Origin: JAJFFW01 sp038531315
GTDB taxonomy: Bacteria; Pseudomonadota; Alphaproteobacteria; Caulobacterales; Parvularculaceae
Reading direction: 5' to 3'
Assembly (NCBI GenBank): GCA_038531315.1
Contig: JBCBBT010000021.1
Location: 1 to 53,155, forward strand
Length of the DNA: 53,155 nucleotides
Within the stretch, counting starts at the first letter, position 1; every line of letters begins with the position of its first letter. This document shows, one piece after another, positions 17,043-25,180 of the stretch. The notes below the pieces were generated by a model, which did no database searches, was not told where the DNA came from, and saw only the letters and a list, made by a program, of their open reading frames with translations. The translations under genes were made by a program, and so were the position numbers.

Positions 17043-18049
17043 GCGCCCTCAATGCCGCACTGGCCCGCAGCCGGGGCCCGGCCGGCTCTTGCGAGGGCCT
17101 TATGGGCCGCCGCCGGCCTGTCGGTTGCGATAATGTCGACGCCCTGACCGGCGATCGTCGCATAACGCGCATTATCGCCGGTGCGCGCAATCTCACGGTC
17201 GATCGAGCGTGACCCGCCAAGGGTGCCGAAGATTACTTCCACGTCGCGGTCGCTCAGTATACTGAAAAGACGGGGGCGGACGTCTTCGGTGCCGGTAAAC
17301 CCGATCAACCGGTCAGCTGGAATCCCGGCGGCGACGGCGCGGTTCAGCTCCGAGCCCGCATCAAGCGAAAGGGAAATCATCGCTTCCGGGTGCAGCCGGT
17401 GAAGCTTGCGCGCCGCGGCGAACCCATAGGCGATATAGATGACGCGGTCGCCTGCGCCCTGGCGCTTGACCTCGTTAACGACGTCTTCAAAGCGCGTCGA
17501 GCGCTTGAAATCGATCTGCAGGATCGTCCGGTCCTTGGTGAACGCCAGAACATCGGCGAAAGCGGGCGGGTGAAACGCTGTCCGCGCGCCGTCATTGTCC
17601 TTCAGGCGCAATTTTGAGATTTCGGCCCAGGTCATGGCGCGCGCTTCGCCGCTGCCCGTTGTGGTCCGCTCAAGCGTGTCGTCATGCATCAGGAAAAGGA
17701 CGCCGTCCGAAGAGGTTGCGACGTCGATTTCAATGAGCGCCGGCGCCTGTTTCAGGATTTCCGCAATGGTCTCCAGCGCATTTTCGGGAAATCCGGGGTA
17801 TGGCCCGCCGCGATGGGCCGAGACCAGCGCTGCCCCGTTGTCGTCAAGGCAGTCAAAAAAGGCGTTGAGATCGCCCTGCGGATCGACCCGCCAGCCGGAA
17901 AGCGTTGTCGCCGCGCCGGGGCCTGTTGCGCCCGGTAGGCCCTCGCCGACATCGCCGCAGCCGGCGGCAAGCGTGGAAAAAATCGCTGCAGCAAAAAGGC
18001 GTCGACGCCGGTTTTTCCGCGGCAAGATCGGCAAAGCATGGCTTTTCAT
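17039..18049 (-). CDS. Glycerophosphodiester phosphodiesterase lipoprotein
   Basis: A 336-residue exported protein. The basic N-terminus and hydrophobic core end in a lipobox LAAGC with Cys31, so it should be lipid-anchored. The GDPD TIM barrel shows the catalytic pattern HRGGPYPGFPEN, then IEIDV and MHDDTLERTT with the general acid/base His, and a C-terminal GVDIIATDRP. It hydrolyses glycerophosphodiesters to glycerol phosphate and alcohol. It is the first gene of a leftward set with the SDR and isomerase genes, overlapping the SDR by four bases. Confidence 0.9.
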   Translation of the reverse strand: MKSHALPILPRKNRRRRLFAAAIFSTLAAGCGDVGEGLPGATGPGAATTLSGWRVDPQGDLNAFFDCLDDNGAALVSAHRGGPYPGFPENALETIAEILKQAPALIEIDVATSSDGVLFLMHDDTLERTTTGSGEARAMTWAEISKLRLKDNDGARTAFHPPAFADVLAFTKDRTILQIDFKRSTRFEDVVNEVKRQGAGDRVIYIAYGFAAARKLHRLHPEAMISLSLDAGSELNRAVAAGIPADRLIGFTGTEDVRPRLFSILSDRDVEVIFGTLGGSRSIDREIARTGDNARYATIAGQGVDIIATDRPAAAHKALARAGRAPAAGQCGIEGA

Positions 18050-18415
18050 AAACGGTTCCCGGACCCTCTTTTTGGTGAAGATTGTTTAAACGCGGCTTTC
18101 AGCGCCGTGAAGGGCCGGCGACAGTCGTCGCCGCCGCCTCAGACGTTACGATGTGAAAACGATATAGACGTGCGCGGCGGTATAAAGGGGTTCTCGCCAC
18201 CTTTTCGCAGCGCTCTGCGGCGGGCTAAGTCGGCTTTGAGGGACGTTCGCGCGCTTTACTGGTTGGTGCGACGGCCGCTGAACCGGGCTCAAGGCTCGCC
18301 GCCTCGTTGGGCGCCGCGCCGGGCCCGGCAGCGGGCGGCGCCTGGCCCGCCATTGTGCTTTGCGGCGGGCGGCCCCTATATCGCTGCGAGGAAACCGCAC
18401 CGCGAGGAGACAGCC
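18050..18415. other. Divergent intergenic region, no gene seen
   Basis: 366 bases between the phosphodiesterase gene (leftward) and the DUF6489 gene (rightward). The 3' half is strongly GC-rich. The open frame that crosses it has no codon pattern of a real protein until the ATG at 18416. It presumably holds both promoters. I see no clear palindrome or terminator. Confidence 0.4.
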
Positions 18416-18667
18416 ATGCGCATGACAATCGACATCGACCTGACGCCGCAGGAGGCGCGCGCATTTTTCGGTATGCCCGACGTTGAGCCGCTCAATGAGA
18501 TGATCGTCGCGGAGATGATGACGCGGGCGAAGGAAAATATGGACACGCTCGCCGATCCGGAGCGGCTCGTGGCGCAATGGATTTCCATGGGCGGCAAAGG
18601 GCTCGAACAGTTCCAGTCGCTGATGGCGGCCGCGATGGGCGGCGCAGCCCGCGGCGGCAAGAAGTAA
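18416..18667 (+). CDS. DUF6489-like small protein
   Basis: An 83-residue protein starting MRMTIDIDLTPQEARAF, followed by GMPDVEPLNEMIVAEMM and a helical, Met-rich tail ending in GGAARGGKK. It resembles small conserved alphaproteobacterial proteins annotated DUF6489. A strong GAGGAGA lies six bases before the ATG. It precedes mnmE by 78 bases and may be co-transcribed with it. Function unknown. Confidence 0.75.
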   Translation: MRMTIDIDLTPQEARAFFGMPDVEPLNEMIVAEMMTRAKENMDTLADPERLVAQWISMGGKGLEQFQSLMAAAMGGAARGGKK

Positions 18668-18745
18668 AGCGCGCCGACACGGCGGTCCGCGCCCGGCGCC
18701 GCGGGCCCGGCGGGGCCGGTCGTTAGGGCGCTCTCGGCGAACGGT

Positions 18746-20161
18746 ATGACGCAGGACGCGACAACGATCTTCGCAAAGGCCACCGGCGCCGGGCGCGCCG
18801 GCGTCGCGGTATTTCGTTTGTCAGGACCCGGCGCATTTTCAATGGCGCGGGCGCTCACCGGCCGCACCTCCGATAGTCGCGCGATTGATCCGCGTCGCCC
18901 GGTGCTTACGCCGCTCACTTGTCCCGATACGGAACAATTGATCGACCATGGTCTGGTCATACTGTTCAAGGGTCCGAAGAGTTTTACGGGCGAGGATGTC
19001 GCCGAATTTCACACCCATGGGTCGCTCGCCGTTGAAGCGGCGCTATATGATGCGCTGAGCCGTCTCGGCGCCCATCCGGCTGAGCCCGGCGCCTTTACGC
19101 GGCGCGCCTTTGAGAACGGAAAACTCGACCTTGCCCAGGTTGAAGCGCTCGCAGATCTTATCGATGCCGAAACGGCCATGCAGCGCCAACAGGCTTTGGG
19201 CCAACTCGATGGTCGCCTCTCGCGCCTCGCGCAAGGCTGGCGCACGCGTCTTCTGGCGGTTTTGGCGCCGCTGGAGGCGGGTGTTGACTTCCCCGACGAG
19301 GCGGATGTGCCGGAAGCGATCGCCGCGAGCGCGGGGCCGGCGATAGAAAAACTGATCGATGAGCTGTCTTATTTCTTGCGGGGCGCGGACGCTGCGCAGA
19401 CCGTGCGGGAAGGCTTCCGCATCGCCATTCTGGGACAGCCGAACGCGGGCAAGTCGAGCCTGTTGAATTTCCTCGCCGGCAATGATCTGGCGATTGTCTC
19501 TGAGATTCCGGGTACGACGCGCGACGTCATCGAGGTACGGCTCGATCTGGCCGGCGTGGCGGTCTCGCTCGCCGATACCGCCGGCCTGCGCGCTGCGCCC
19601 ACCGACGCGGTTGAGGAAGAGGGCATGCGCCGCGCCCTGAAGCGCGCCGAGGATGCGCATCTCAGAATCCTGGTTATTGATCCGTTAACGGAGGACATAC
19701 CGGCTGGCGGGGTTTCACGTGAAACACTGTTGCGCGCGCTTCGCAGCGGCCATCCCGCGGCGGGCGCGCTAATAGACGGCGATCTGATTGTGATCAACAA
19801 GACCGATCTGTCCGCGTCCTTGCCGGCGGCCCTGACGCCCGGGTTGGCCGGCGAGGGGGTGTTTGGGTTGTCGGCGAAAACCGGCGCCGGCATGGATGTC
19901 TTCGTCAGGGCGCTCACTGACTGCGTCGGCGCGCGGGCGGCCCTCGGGGAAAATACGGTCCTCACGCGCGCGCGCCATGTCGCTGCGATCAAAACTGCGA
20001 TTGCCAGCTTGCAACGCGCAAGGGACGTTGCGCCAAAGGCCCCGGAACTCGCCGCCGAAGATGCGCGCCTCGCCGCCCGCGCGCTGAGCGCGATCACCGG
20101 CGAGGTCGATGTTGAAGACGTGCTCGGAGAAATTTTCTCGAGTTTTTGTATCGGCAAGTGA
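18746..20161 (+). CDS. mnmE: tRNA modification GTPase MnmE
   Basis: A 471-residue GTPase that, with MnmG, makes 5-carboxymethylaminomethyl uridine at tRNA wobble position 34. It has the N-terminal tetrahydrofolate-binding domain (TIFAKATGAGRAGVAVFRLSG), GEDVAEFHTHGS, the inserted G domain with the P-loop GQPNAGKSS, the G2 loop GTTRDVIE, DTAGLR and NKTD, and the C-terminal FCIGK with the conserved Cys. A parS site (19711-19726) lies within the frame and encodes VSRET in the G domain. It precedes the partner mnmG by about 430 bases. Confidence 0.97.
   Translation: MTQDATTIFAKATGAGRAGVAVFRLSGPGAFSMARALTGRTSDSRAIDPRRPVLTPLTCPDTEQLIDHGLVILFKGPKSFTGEDVAEFHTHGSLAVEAALYDALSRLGAHPAEPGAFTRRAFENGKLDLAQVEALADLIDAETAMQRQQALGQLDGRLSRLAQGWRTRLLAVLAPLEAGVDFPDEADVPEAIAASAGPAIEKLIDELSYFLRGADAAQTVREGFRIAILGQPNAGKSSLLNFLAGNDLAIVSEIPGTTRDVIEVRLDLAGVAVSLADTAGLRAAPTDAVEEEGMRRALKRAEDAHLRILVIDPLTEDIPAGGVSRETLLRALRSGHPAAGALIDGDLIVINKTDLSASLPAALTPGLAGEGVFGLSAKTGAGMDVFVRALTDCVGARAALGENTVLTRARHVAAIKTAIASLQRARDVAPKAPELAAEDARLAARALSAITGEVDVEDVLGEIFSSFCIGK
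19711..19726. other. parS: parS centromere site 1 (within mnmE)
   Basis: GGTTTCACGTGAAACA matches the parS consensus TGTTTCACGTGAAACA at 15 of 16 positions. The CACGTG centre is at 19716-19721. It is the expected target for the ParB encoded 4.4 kb downstream. Confidence 0.9.
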
Positions 20162-20185
20162 AGACGCCAAATAGCGGACGAAAAA

Positions 20186-20201
20186 AGTTCCACGTGAAAC
20201 G
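20186..20201. other. parS: parS centromere site 2 (after mnmE)
   Basis: AGTTCCACGTGAAACG, with the CACGTG centre at 20191-20196. It is the only one of the five sites that lies outside a coding sequence, 25 bases after the mnmE stop. The outer bases and one arm position depart from the consensus. Confidence 0.8.
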
Positions 20202-20233
20202 GATTTGCAACCGAAGCAGTTTATGCCGGTCTC

Positions 20234-20458
20234 ATGTGCGTTAGTGTTTCAAGCCAGTTTTTCTGGATCGGCCTCGCCACGGCGATTGGCCTGTTGCTGC
20301 TGTTTTTTGTATCGGTTCGCGGCCTCGTGCGCGAAGCCCGTTTCGCAAAATCCGCAGAGGACTGGGCCCACGTGTTGGTCGGCCAGGCCCCGGGGGTCTT
20401 TTTGGCGGGGCTATGGCTGATCGTCGCTTATGTGGCGGCGCGCGCCTGCGGCTTCTGA
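20234..20458 (+). CDS. Putative small membrane protein between mnmE and mnmG
   Basis: A 74-residue open frame with two hydrophobic segments (FFWIGLATAIGLLLLFFVSV and APGVFLAGLWLIVAYVAARA) separated by a charged loop (REARFAKSAEDWA). The arrangement and composition look protein-like. The ribosome binding site is weak. I do not recognise a family. It lies between two parS-bearing genes in the same orientation. Confidence 0.5.
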   Translation: MCVSVSSQFFWIGLATAIGLLLLFFVSVRGLVREARFAKSAEDWAHVLVGQAPGVFLAGLWLIVAYVAARACGF

Positions 20459-20594
20459 TCAGGCGCCTGCGCGCCGAAATACGCTCACCGCATCAGACTT
20501 TTCAACGACGCAAGGCTTTGCGGCGCCAGCCGCCGCGATTATATGACCGGGCGCGTAAAACGAAGCGAGTTTGGGCGAAGCGAGTGTGGGCGAT

Positions 20595-22499
20595 ATGGCC
20601 GACTATGATGTCATTGTGATCGGGGGCGGACACGCCGGCTGCGAGGCCGCCGCGGCCGCCGCGCGCATGGGCGCCAGAACGCTGCTCGCCACCCATCGTA
20701 AAGACACGATCGGCGAGATGTCCTGCAATCCGGCGATCGGCGGGTTAGGGAAGGGCCATCTGGTCCGCGAGATCGACGCCCTCGACGGATTGATGGCGCA
20801 TGTCATCGACCGGGCCGGCATTCAGTTTCGCATGCTGAACCGCTCAAAAGGACCGGCGGTGCGCGGCCCGCGCGCGCAGGCCGACCGGGCGCTTTATCGT
20901 GCGGAAATGCAAAAGGCGATTTCAGGCGTTGACGGCCTCGATGTCCTGGAGGCCGCCATTGAAGATCTGGTCGTTGAAGATCTGATCGGCGACGACGTTT
21001 CACGTGGAACGGTGAGCGGCGTTGTGACCGCCGACGGGCGGTCCATATCCGCGCGCGCGGTTGTTCTGACTACAGGGACCTTCCTGAAGGGCGTCATTCA
21101 TATAGGCGACCAACGCATTCCGGCGGGGCGCGCGCGCGGCACGGCCGGCGTTGAAGCGCCCGCGATCGGCCTTTCGGATCGGCTTTATAACGCCGGGTTC
21201 GCCATGGATCGGCTCAAAACCGGCACGCCGGCGCGCCTTGACGGGAAAACGATCGATTGGGATGCGCTCGACATGCAGCCGGCGGACGCGGCGCCGGTTC
21301 CGTTCTCGTTTCTGACGCGGCAAATCGAGGTGCCGCAGATCGCCTGCGGGATCACGCACACCAATGAAGCGACGCACCGGATCATCGATGAGAACCTGAA
21401 ATACTCCGCCGTCTACGGCGGGGCGATATCGGGCAGGGGGCCGCGCTATTGCCCCTCGATCGAAGACAAGGTCGTGCGGTTCCGCGAACGCGGCGCGCAT
21501 CAGATTTTTCTGGAGCCCGAAGGCCTCAACGATGACACGGTCTATCCGAACGGCATTTCGACATCGCTCCCCGCGCCGGTGCAGGAGGCTTTCCTCGCGA
21601 CGATCAACGGCCTTGAGACGGCCCGGGTTATCCGCCACGGCTACGCGATTGAATATGATTTCGTCGATCCGCGTGAGCTGACCGCCGCCCTTGAGACAAA
21701 GCGATTGCCCGGTCTTTTCCTCGCCGGTCAGATCAATGGCACCACGGGCTATGAAGAGGCCGCCGCGCAGGGCCTGATCGCCGGTGCGAATGCGGCGCGG
21801 CGTGCGGCGTCGGGCGACGCTTATGCGCCGCTCCTGATCGATCGGTCCGAAGGCTATATCGGCGTCATGATCGACGATCTCGTGACCCGCGGCGTCACCG
21901 AGCCTTATCGCATGTTCACCTCGCGGGCGGAGTATCGCCTGACCCTGCGCGCCGATAATGCGGACCAGCGCCTGACGCCCCTCGGCCTTGAGGCGGGACT
22001 GGTCGGGCCCGCCCGCGCAGCGGCGTTCCACGTGAAACAAACCGCCCTTGAGGAGGCCCGCGCATGGGCCCGCGCGACAACCCTGACGCCCAACGAGGCG
22101 CGGCGCCACGGCGTAAAAATCAACCAGGATGGTCGTCGGCGCACGGTCGTCGACCTCCTCGCCTTGCCCGGTGTTTCGCTTGAAACGCTGGCCGGCATCT
22201 GGCCGGAGATCGCCGCGCTCGATCCGGCGGTCGGCGAACAGATCGAAATCGATGGGCTCTATTCCGGGTACCTTGACCGCCAGGAGGCGGACATCCGCGC
22301 TTTTAAAAAAGACGAACGCCTGAAGCTGCCGGGCGATCTCGCCTATGACGACATCAAAGGTCTTTCCAATGAGGTCCGTCAAAAACTGGCGCAGGCGCGG
22401 CCCGCGACCCTCGGTCAGGCCGGCAGAATTGAAGGCGTGACGCCCGCCGCCCTCGCTGTTGTTCTGGCCTGGGTGAAAAAATATGGGGCGAGCGGCTGA
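20595..22499 (+). CDS. mnmG: tRNA uridine-5-carboxymethylaminomethyl modification enzyme MnmG
   Basis: A 634-residue FAD-dependent partner of MnmE (GidA). The dinucleotide motif VIVIGGGHAGCEAA is at the N-terminus. The family motifs SCNPAIGGLGKGHLVREIDALDG and GPRYCPSIEDKV are present, as is the C-terminal helical domain (GLSNEVRQKLAQARPATLGQA). Two parS sites (20996-21011 and 22024-22039) lie within the coding sequence and encode VSRGT and FHVKQT. The start at 20595 (MADYDVIVIGGG) matches the family. It is followed by rsmG after 25 bases. Confidence 0.97.
   Translation: MADYDVIVIGGGHAGCEAAAAAARMGARTLLATHRKDTIGEMSCNPAIGGLGKGHLVREIDALDGLMAHVIDRAGIQFRMLNRSKGPAVRGPRAQADRALYRAEMQKAISGVDGLDVLEAAIEDLVVEDLIGDDVSRGTVSGVVTADGRSISARAVVLTTGTFLKGVIHIGDQRIPAGRARGTAGVEAPAIGLSDRLYNAGFAMDRLKTGTPARLDGKTIDWDALDMQPADAAPVPFSFLTRQIEVPQIACGITHTNEATHRIIDENLKYSAVYGGAISGRGPRYCPSIEDKVVRFRERGAHQIFLEPEGLNDDTVYPNGISTSLPAPVQEAFLATINGLETARVIRHGYAIEYDFVDPRELTAALETKRLPGLFLAGQINGTTGYEEAAAQGLIAGANAARRAASGDAYAPLLIDRSEGYIGVMIDDLVTRGVTEPYRMFTSRAEYRLTLRADNADQRLTPLGLEAGLVGPARAAAFHVKQTALEEARAWARATTLTPNEARRHGVKINQDGRRRTVVDLLALPGVSLETLAGIWPEIAALDPAVGEQIEIDGLYSGYLDRQEADIRAFKKDERLKLPGDLAYDDIKGLSNEVRQKLAQARPATLGQAGRIEGVTPAALAVVLAWVKKYGASG
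20996..21011. other. parS: parS centromere site 3 (within mnmG)
   Basis: CGTTTCACGTGGAACG, CACGTG centre at 21001-21006. One arm position (G for A) and both ends differ from the best consensus, so it may be a weaker ParB site. Confidence 0.75.
22024..22039. other. parS: parS centromere site 4 (within mnmG)
   Basis: CGTTCCACGTGAAACA, CACGTG centre at 22029-22034, within the C-terminal half of mnmG. TGTTCCACGTGAAACA-type sites are well known ParB targets. Confidence 0.88.
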
Positions 22500-22524
22500 T
22501 GGCGCCGCATACGGACGAAGCGCG

Positions 22525-23169
22525 ATGAGCCCGGAGGCCTTCGCCAATGCGCTCGACGTTTCACGTGAAACAATGGCGCGCCTTGAGGCGTATGACCGTG
22601 TGCTGATCGAATGGTCTGCACGGCATAATCTGATTGCGCGCTCGACGATCGAAGACCGGTGGGCGCGGCATTACCTCGACGCGGCGCAGCTCTGGCCGCT
22701 GGTCCCGGCGGCGGCGACGCGGCTTGTCGATCTCGGCAGCGGGGCGGGATTTCCGGGGCTGATTCTGGCCGCCTTCGGCGCCGATCTGCGCAATGGTGAT
22801 TTTTCGGTGACGCTGATCGAGGCGACGGGCAAGAAGGCCGCCTTTTTGACCGCCGCCGCCGAGGCGATGGGGCTGACATCGACCGTCGAGGTCATACCGG
22901 CGCGGATTGAGGACCCCAAAACGATGCGGGCGGTAGCGCCGCCGGACGTGATTACGGCCCGCGCCCTCGCGCATCTTGATAAGCTTTTGGGCTACGCCGC
23001 TGGAATTCAAGGGGGAAATACCACTTTGCTGTTTCCCAAAGGGGCGCGCGCCGAGGAAGAATTGACCGAGGCCGCCAAATCATGGCGAATGGACGTGACG
23101 CGGCGCCGGTCTTTGACCGATGAAAACGCGACTATTTTCGAAATTTCGAACCTTGTGCCACGCCAATAG
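22525..23169 (+). CDS. rsmG: 16S rRNA (guanine-N7) methyltransferase RsmG
   Basis: A 214-residue SAM-dependent methyltransferase (GidB) that modifies G527 of 16S rRNA; loss gives low-level streptomycin resistance in other bacteria. It shows WSARHNLIARSTIEDRWARHYLD, then the SAM loop LVDLGSGAGFPGL, KKAAFLTA, and VITARALAHLDKLL. The start at 22525 is after the mnmG stop. A parS site (22557-22572) covers codons near the N-terminus and encodes DVSRET. It stops 11 bases before parA. Confidence 0.95.
   Translation: MSPEAFANALDVSRETMARLEAYDRVLIEWSARHNLIARSTIEDRWARHYLDAAQLWPLVPAAATRLVDLGSGAGFPGLILAAFGADLRNGDFSVTLIEATGKKAAFLTAAAEAMGLTSTVEVIPARIEDPKTMRAVAPPDVITARALAHLDKLLGYAAGIQGGNTTLLFPKGARAEEELTEAAKSWRMDVTRRRSLTDENATIFEISNLVPRQ
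22557..22572. other. parS: parS centromere site 5 (within rsmG)
   Basis: CGTTTCACGTGAAACA matches the parS consensus at 15 of 16 positions, CACGTG centre at 22562-22567. It is the site nearest to parA (about 0.6 kb upstream). Confidence 0.9.
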
Positions 23170-23180
23170 AGGCGACCGAA

Positions 23181-24056
23181 TTGAACCCTGACCGCGCCCC
23201 CGCCGTCCCTCGTGTCCTGGCCATCGCCAACCAGAAAGGCGGCGTCGGCAAGACCACGACAGCGATAAACCTTTCAACCGCGCTGGCGGCTGTCGGTGAG
23301 CGGGTATTGCTGATCGACCTTGATCCGCAGGGCAACGCATCAACCGGTCTCGGCATTCCGCCGGCCGCGCGCGATGTCACGACTTATGACGTTCTGACGG
23401 GCGAATATCGCCTTGAAGCGGCGATTGCGAAAACGGATATCCCCGGCCTGTTCCTGGCCCCGGCGGGGGTTGATCTCGCCGGCGCGGAGATTGAGCTGAT
23501 CGACGCCGAGCGGCGCCATTTTCGCCTCAAGGATGCTTTTGAGGACTATGCGCGCACCGGCGGCGGCGACCAAAGCGGCGCCCAAAGCAGCGCCCAGGGC
23601 AGCGCCCAAGGCAGCGACGGAGGGCCGATCACCTATGTCGTCATTGATTGCCCGCCGTCGCTCAGCTTGCTGACGATCAATGCGCTCGCCGCCTCGCATG
23701 GGGTGATCATTCCGCTGCAGACGGAGTTTTTCGCGCTCGAGGGGTTGAGCCAGATCATGCGCACGCTCGATACAGTGCGCGGGCGGATCAATCCTGACCT
23801 TGAGATGCAAGGCGTTGTCCTGACCATGTACGACAAACGCAACAAGCTCTCTTCGGAGGTTGAAGCCGATGTGCGCGCGCACATGAAGGGGCTGGTCTTT
23901 CAGACAGTGATCCCGCGCAATGTCCGGGTGTCGGAGGCGCCGAGTCATGGCAAGCCGGTCTTGCTATACGATCTCAAATGCCCCGGCAGTCAGGCCTATA
24001 TCCGGCTCGCCAGCGAGGTCATCCAGCGGGAAAAAGAGGCGCGCGCCGCCGCCTGA
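23181..24056 (+). CDS. parA: Chromosome partitioning ATPase ParA
   Basis: A 291-residue deviant-Walker ATPase. The P-loop NQKGGVGKTT is at residues 17-26 with the signature Lys19; VLLIDLDPQGNAS and YVVIDCPPSLSLLTINALAA follow. It acts on nucleoids to segregate ParB-parS complexes. The start is TTG, with GAGG nine bases before it. Residues 131-146 are an unusual low-complexity insert (QSGA-QSSA-QGSA-QGSD) encoded by a fourfold 12-base repeat; typical ParA proteins have a short loop there. It is followed by parB after 32 bases. Confidence 0.96.
   Translation: MNPDRAPAVPRVLAIANQKGGVGKTTTAINLSTALAAVGERVLLIDLDPQGNASTGLGIPPAARDVTTYDVLTGEYRLEAAIAKTDIPGLFLAPAGVDLAGAEIELIDAERRHFRLKDAFEDYARTGGGDQSGAQSSAQGSAQGSDGGPITYVVIDCPPSLSLLTINALAASHGVIIPLQTEFFALEGLSQIMRTLDTVRGRINPDLEMQGVVLTMYDKRNKLSSEVEADVRAHMKGLVFQTVIPRNVRVSEAPSHGKPVLLYDLKCPGSQAYIRLASEVIQREKEARAAA
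23571..23618 (+). repeat. Fourfold 12-base tandem repeat inside parA
   Basis: Four consecutive units of the type CAARGCRGCGCC (23571-23582, 23583-23594, 23595-23606, 23607-23618) with one to three differences between units. They stay in frame and add the peptide QSGA/QSSA/QGSA/QGSD between the helical segment and the Walker B strand of ParA. Replication slippage is the likely origin. Confidence 0.85.
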
Positions 24057-24088
24057 GCGGGCGCGGCGCAGGATAAGGCATCGGGATT

Positions 24089-25099
24089 ATGGGCGCAGTG
24101 AAAAAGAAAAAAGAGCGCGGCAGAGGGCTGGGTCGGGGTCTCGATGCGCTGCTCGGCGAAAGCCCGAAGGACCGTAAGCGCGCCGAAGACGCCGCCGCTG
24201 ATGCGAATCCAGCCGCCGATGGCGGGCTCGCTCCGGAAACGACGGAGGCGGGGCAATCCCCACGCCCCCGCACCACCTTGCCGGTCGAGCAACTGACGCC
24301 CAACGCCTCGCAGCCGCGCAAGGCCTTCAACGAAGATGCGATCGCGGAACTCGCCGCCTCGATCAAGGCGCGCGGGCTCCTGCAGCCCATTCTGGTGCGC
24401 CCGCTTGGCCGTGACGGCGCGGGCGCTGCGACCTACGAGATTGTCGCCGGGGAACGGCGCTGGCGCGCCGCCCAGCGCGCCCAGCTCCATGACGTGCCGG
24501 TGCTGATCCGCGCGCTTTCCGATCAGGAAACGGCGGAGATCGCGCTCATCGAAAACGTCCAGCGGGTCGATCTCAATCCGATCGAGGAAGCAGAGGCCTA
24601 CCTTCTCCTCGCGGAGACCTACGGGCGCACGCAAGCCGAGATCGCTAAAGCGGTCGGCAAGTCGCGCAGCCATATCGCCAATATCATGCGCCTTCTGGGG
24701 CTGCCGGCGCCGGTCCGCGCCGCAGCTGTTTCCGGCGCGCTATCGATGGGTCATGCGCGCGCCTTGCTCGGCGCCGCCGATCCGCAACGCCTCGCGGAGC
24801 GGGTCATCGCCGATGAATTGTCGGTGCGTGAAACGGAAAAACTCGTGCGCGAGGAAAGCGGCGAAGCGGGCCATGGAGACGGGCGTAAAAAGCCGTTCCT
24901 TGACGATCCGAAAAAACCCGCCGCCGCCGCGCGCAAGGACGCCGACACGCGGGCGCTGGAAGCCGATCTCGCCGCCGCTCTCGGGCTTGAGGTTGAGATC
25001 GATCACGCCAAAATGGGCGCAGGGTCGGTGACCATCCGCTATCTCAACCTCGATCAGCTTGATGATGTGGTGCGACGCCTGATGGATGCGGGCGTTTAA
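24089..25099 (+). CDS. parB: Chromosome partitioning protein ParB
   Basis: A 336-residue CTPase and centromere-binding clamp. The basic N-terminal ParA-interacting segment is KKKERGRGLGRGLDALLGE. The CTP-binding ParB/Srx domain shows LTPNASQPRKAFNEDAIAELAASI and the GERRWRAAQRA motif, followed by the conserved ENVQRVDLNPIEEAEAYL and the HTH IAKAVGKSRSHIANIMRLLGLP. A variable linker leads to the C-terminal dimerisation domain. It forms an operon with parA; cognate parS sites lie upstream. It ends 80 bases before a convergent hydroxylase gene. Confidence 0.97.
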   Translation: MGAVKKKKERGRGLGRGLDALLGESPKDRKRAEDAAADANPAADGGLAPETTEAGQSPRPRTTLPVEQLTPNASQPRKAFNEDAIAELAASIKARGLLQPILVRPLGRDGAGAATYEIVAGERRWRAAQRAQLHDVPVLIRALSDQETAEIALIENVQRVDLNPIEEAEAYLLLAETYGRTQAEIAKAVGKSRSHIANIMRLLGLPAPVRAAAVSGALSMGHARALLGAADPQRLAERVIADELSVRETEKLVREESGEAGHGDGRKKPFLDDPKKPAAAARKDADTRALEADLAAALGLEVEIDHAKMGAGSVTIRYLNLDQLDDVVRRLMDAGV

Positions 25100-25101
25100 G
25101 G

Positions 25102-25121
25102 GCGCCAATCGTCATTGGTGC
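25102..25121 (+). terminator. Possible hairpin after parB
   Basis: GCGCCAAT at 25102-25109 pairs with ATTGGTGC at 25114-25121 around a CGTC loop, allowing one G-T pair. Only a weak T-rich stretch follows (TTTCTTT), so termination strength is doubtful. It lies directly after the parB stop. Confidence 0.35.
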
Positions 25122-25180
25122 GCGTTAGGGTTTCTTTGGCGGCCGGCCTTAAAGCGAGAGGCCTTGTCTAAGTTGGCGGC

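Noticed and set aside
19369..20193. A 274-residue open frame antisense to mnmE
   Set aside because: Ala/Ser/Arg-rich shadow of mnmE with no recognisable motif.
20369..20374. Another CACGTG hexamer between mnmE and mnmG
   Set aside because: The flanking bases do not match the parS arms.
22172..22187. TGTTTCGCTTGAAACG, a possible sixth parS site in mnmG
   Set aside because: The CACGTG centre is CGCTTG, a departure in the bases most important for ParB, so it is probably chance.
21000..22547. A 515-residue open frame antisense to mnmG
   Set aside because: It is the shadow of a GC-rich conserved gene; its sequence is Arg-rich, has no family match or ribosome binding site, and mnmG is unmistakable on the other strand.
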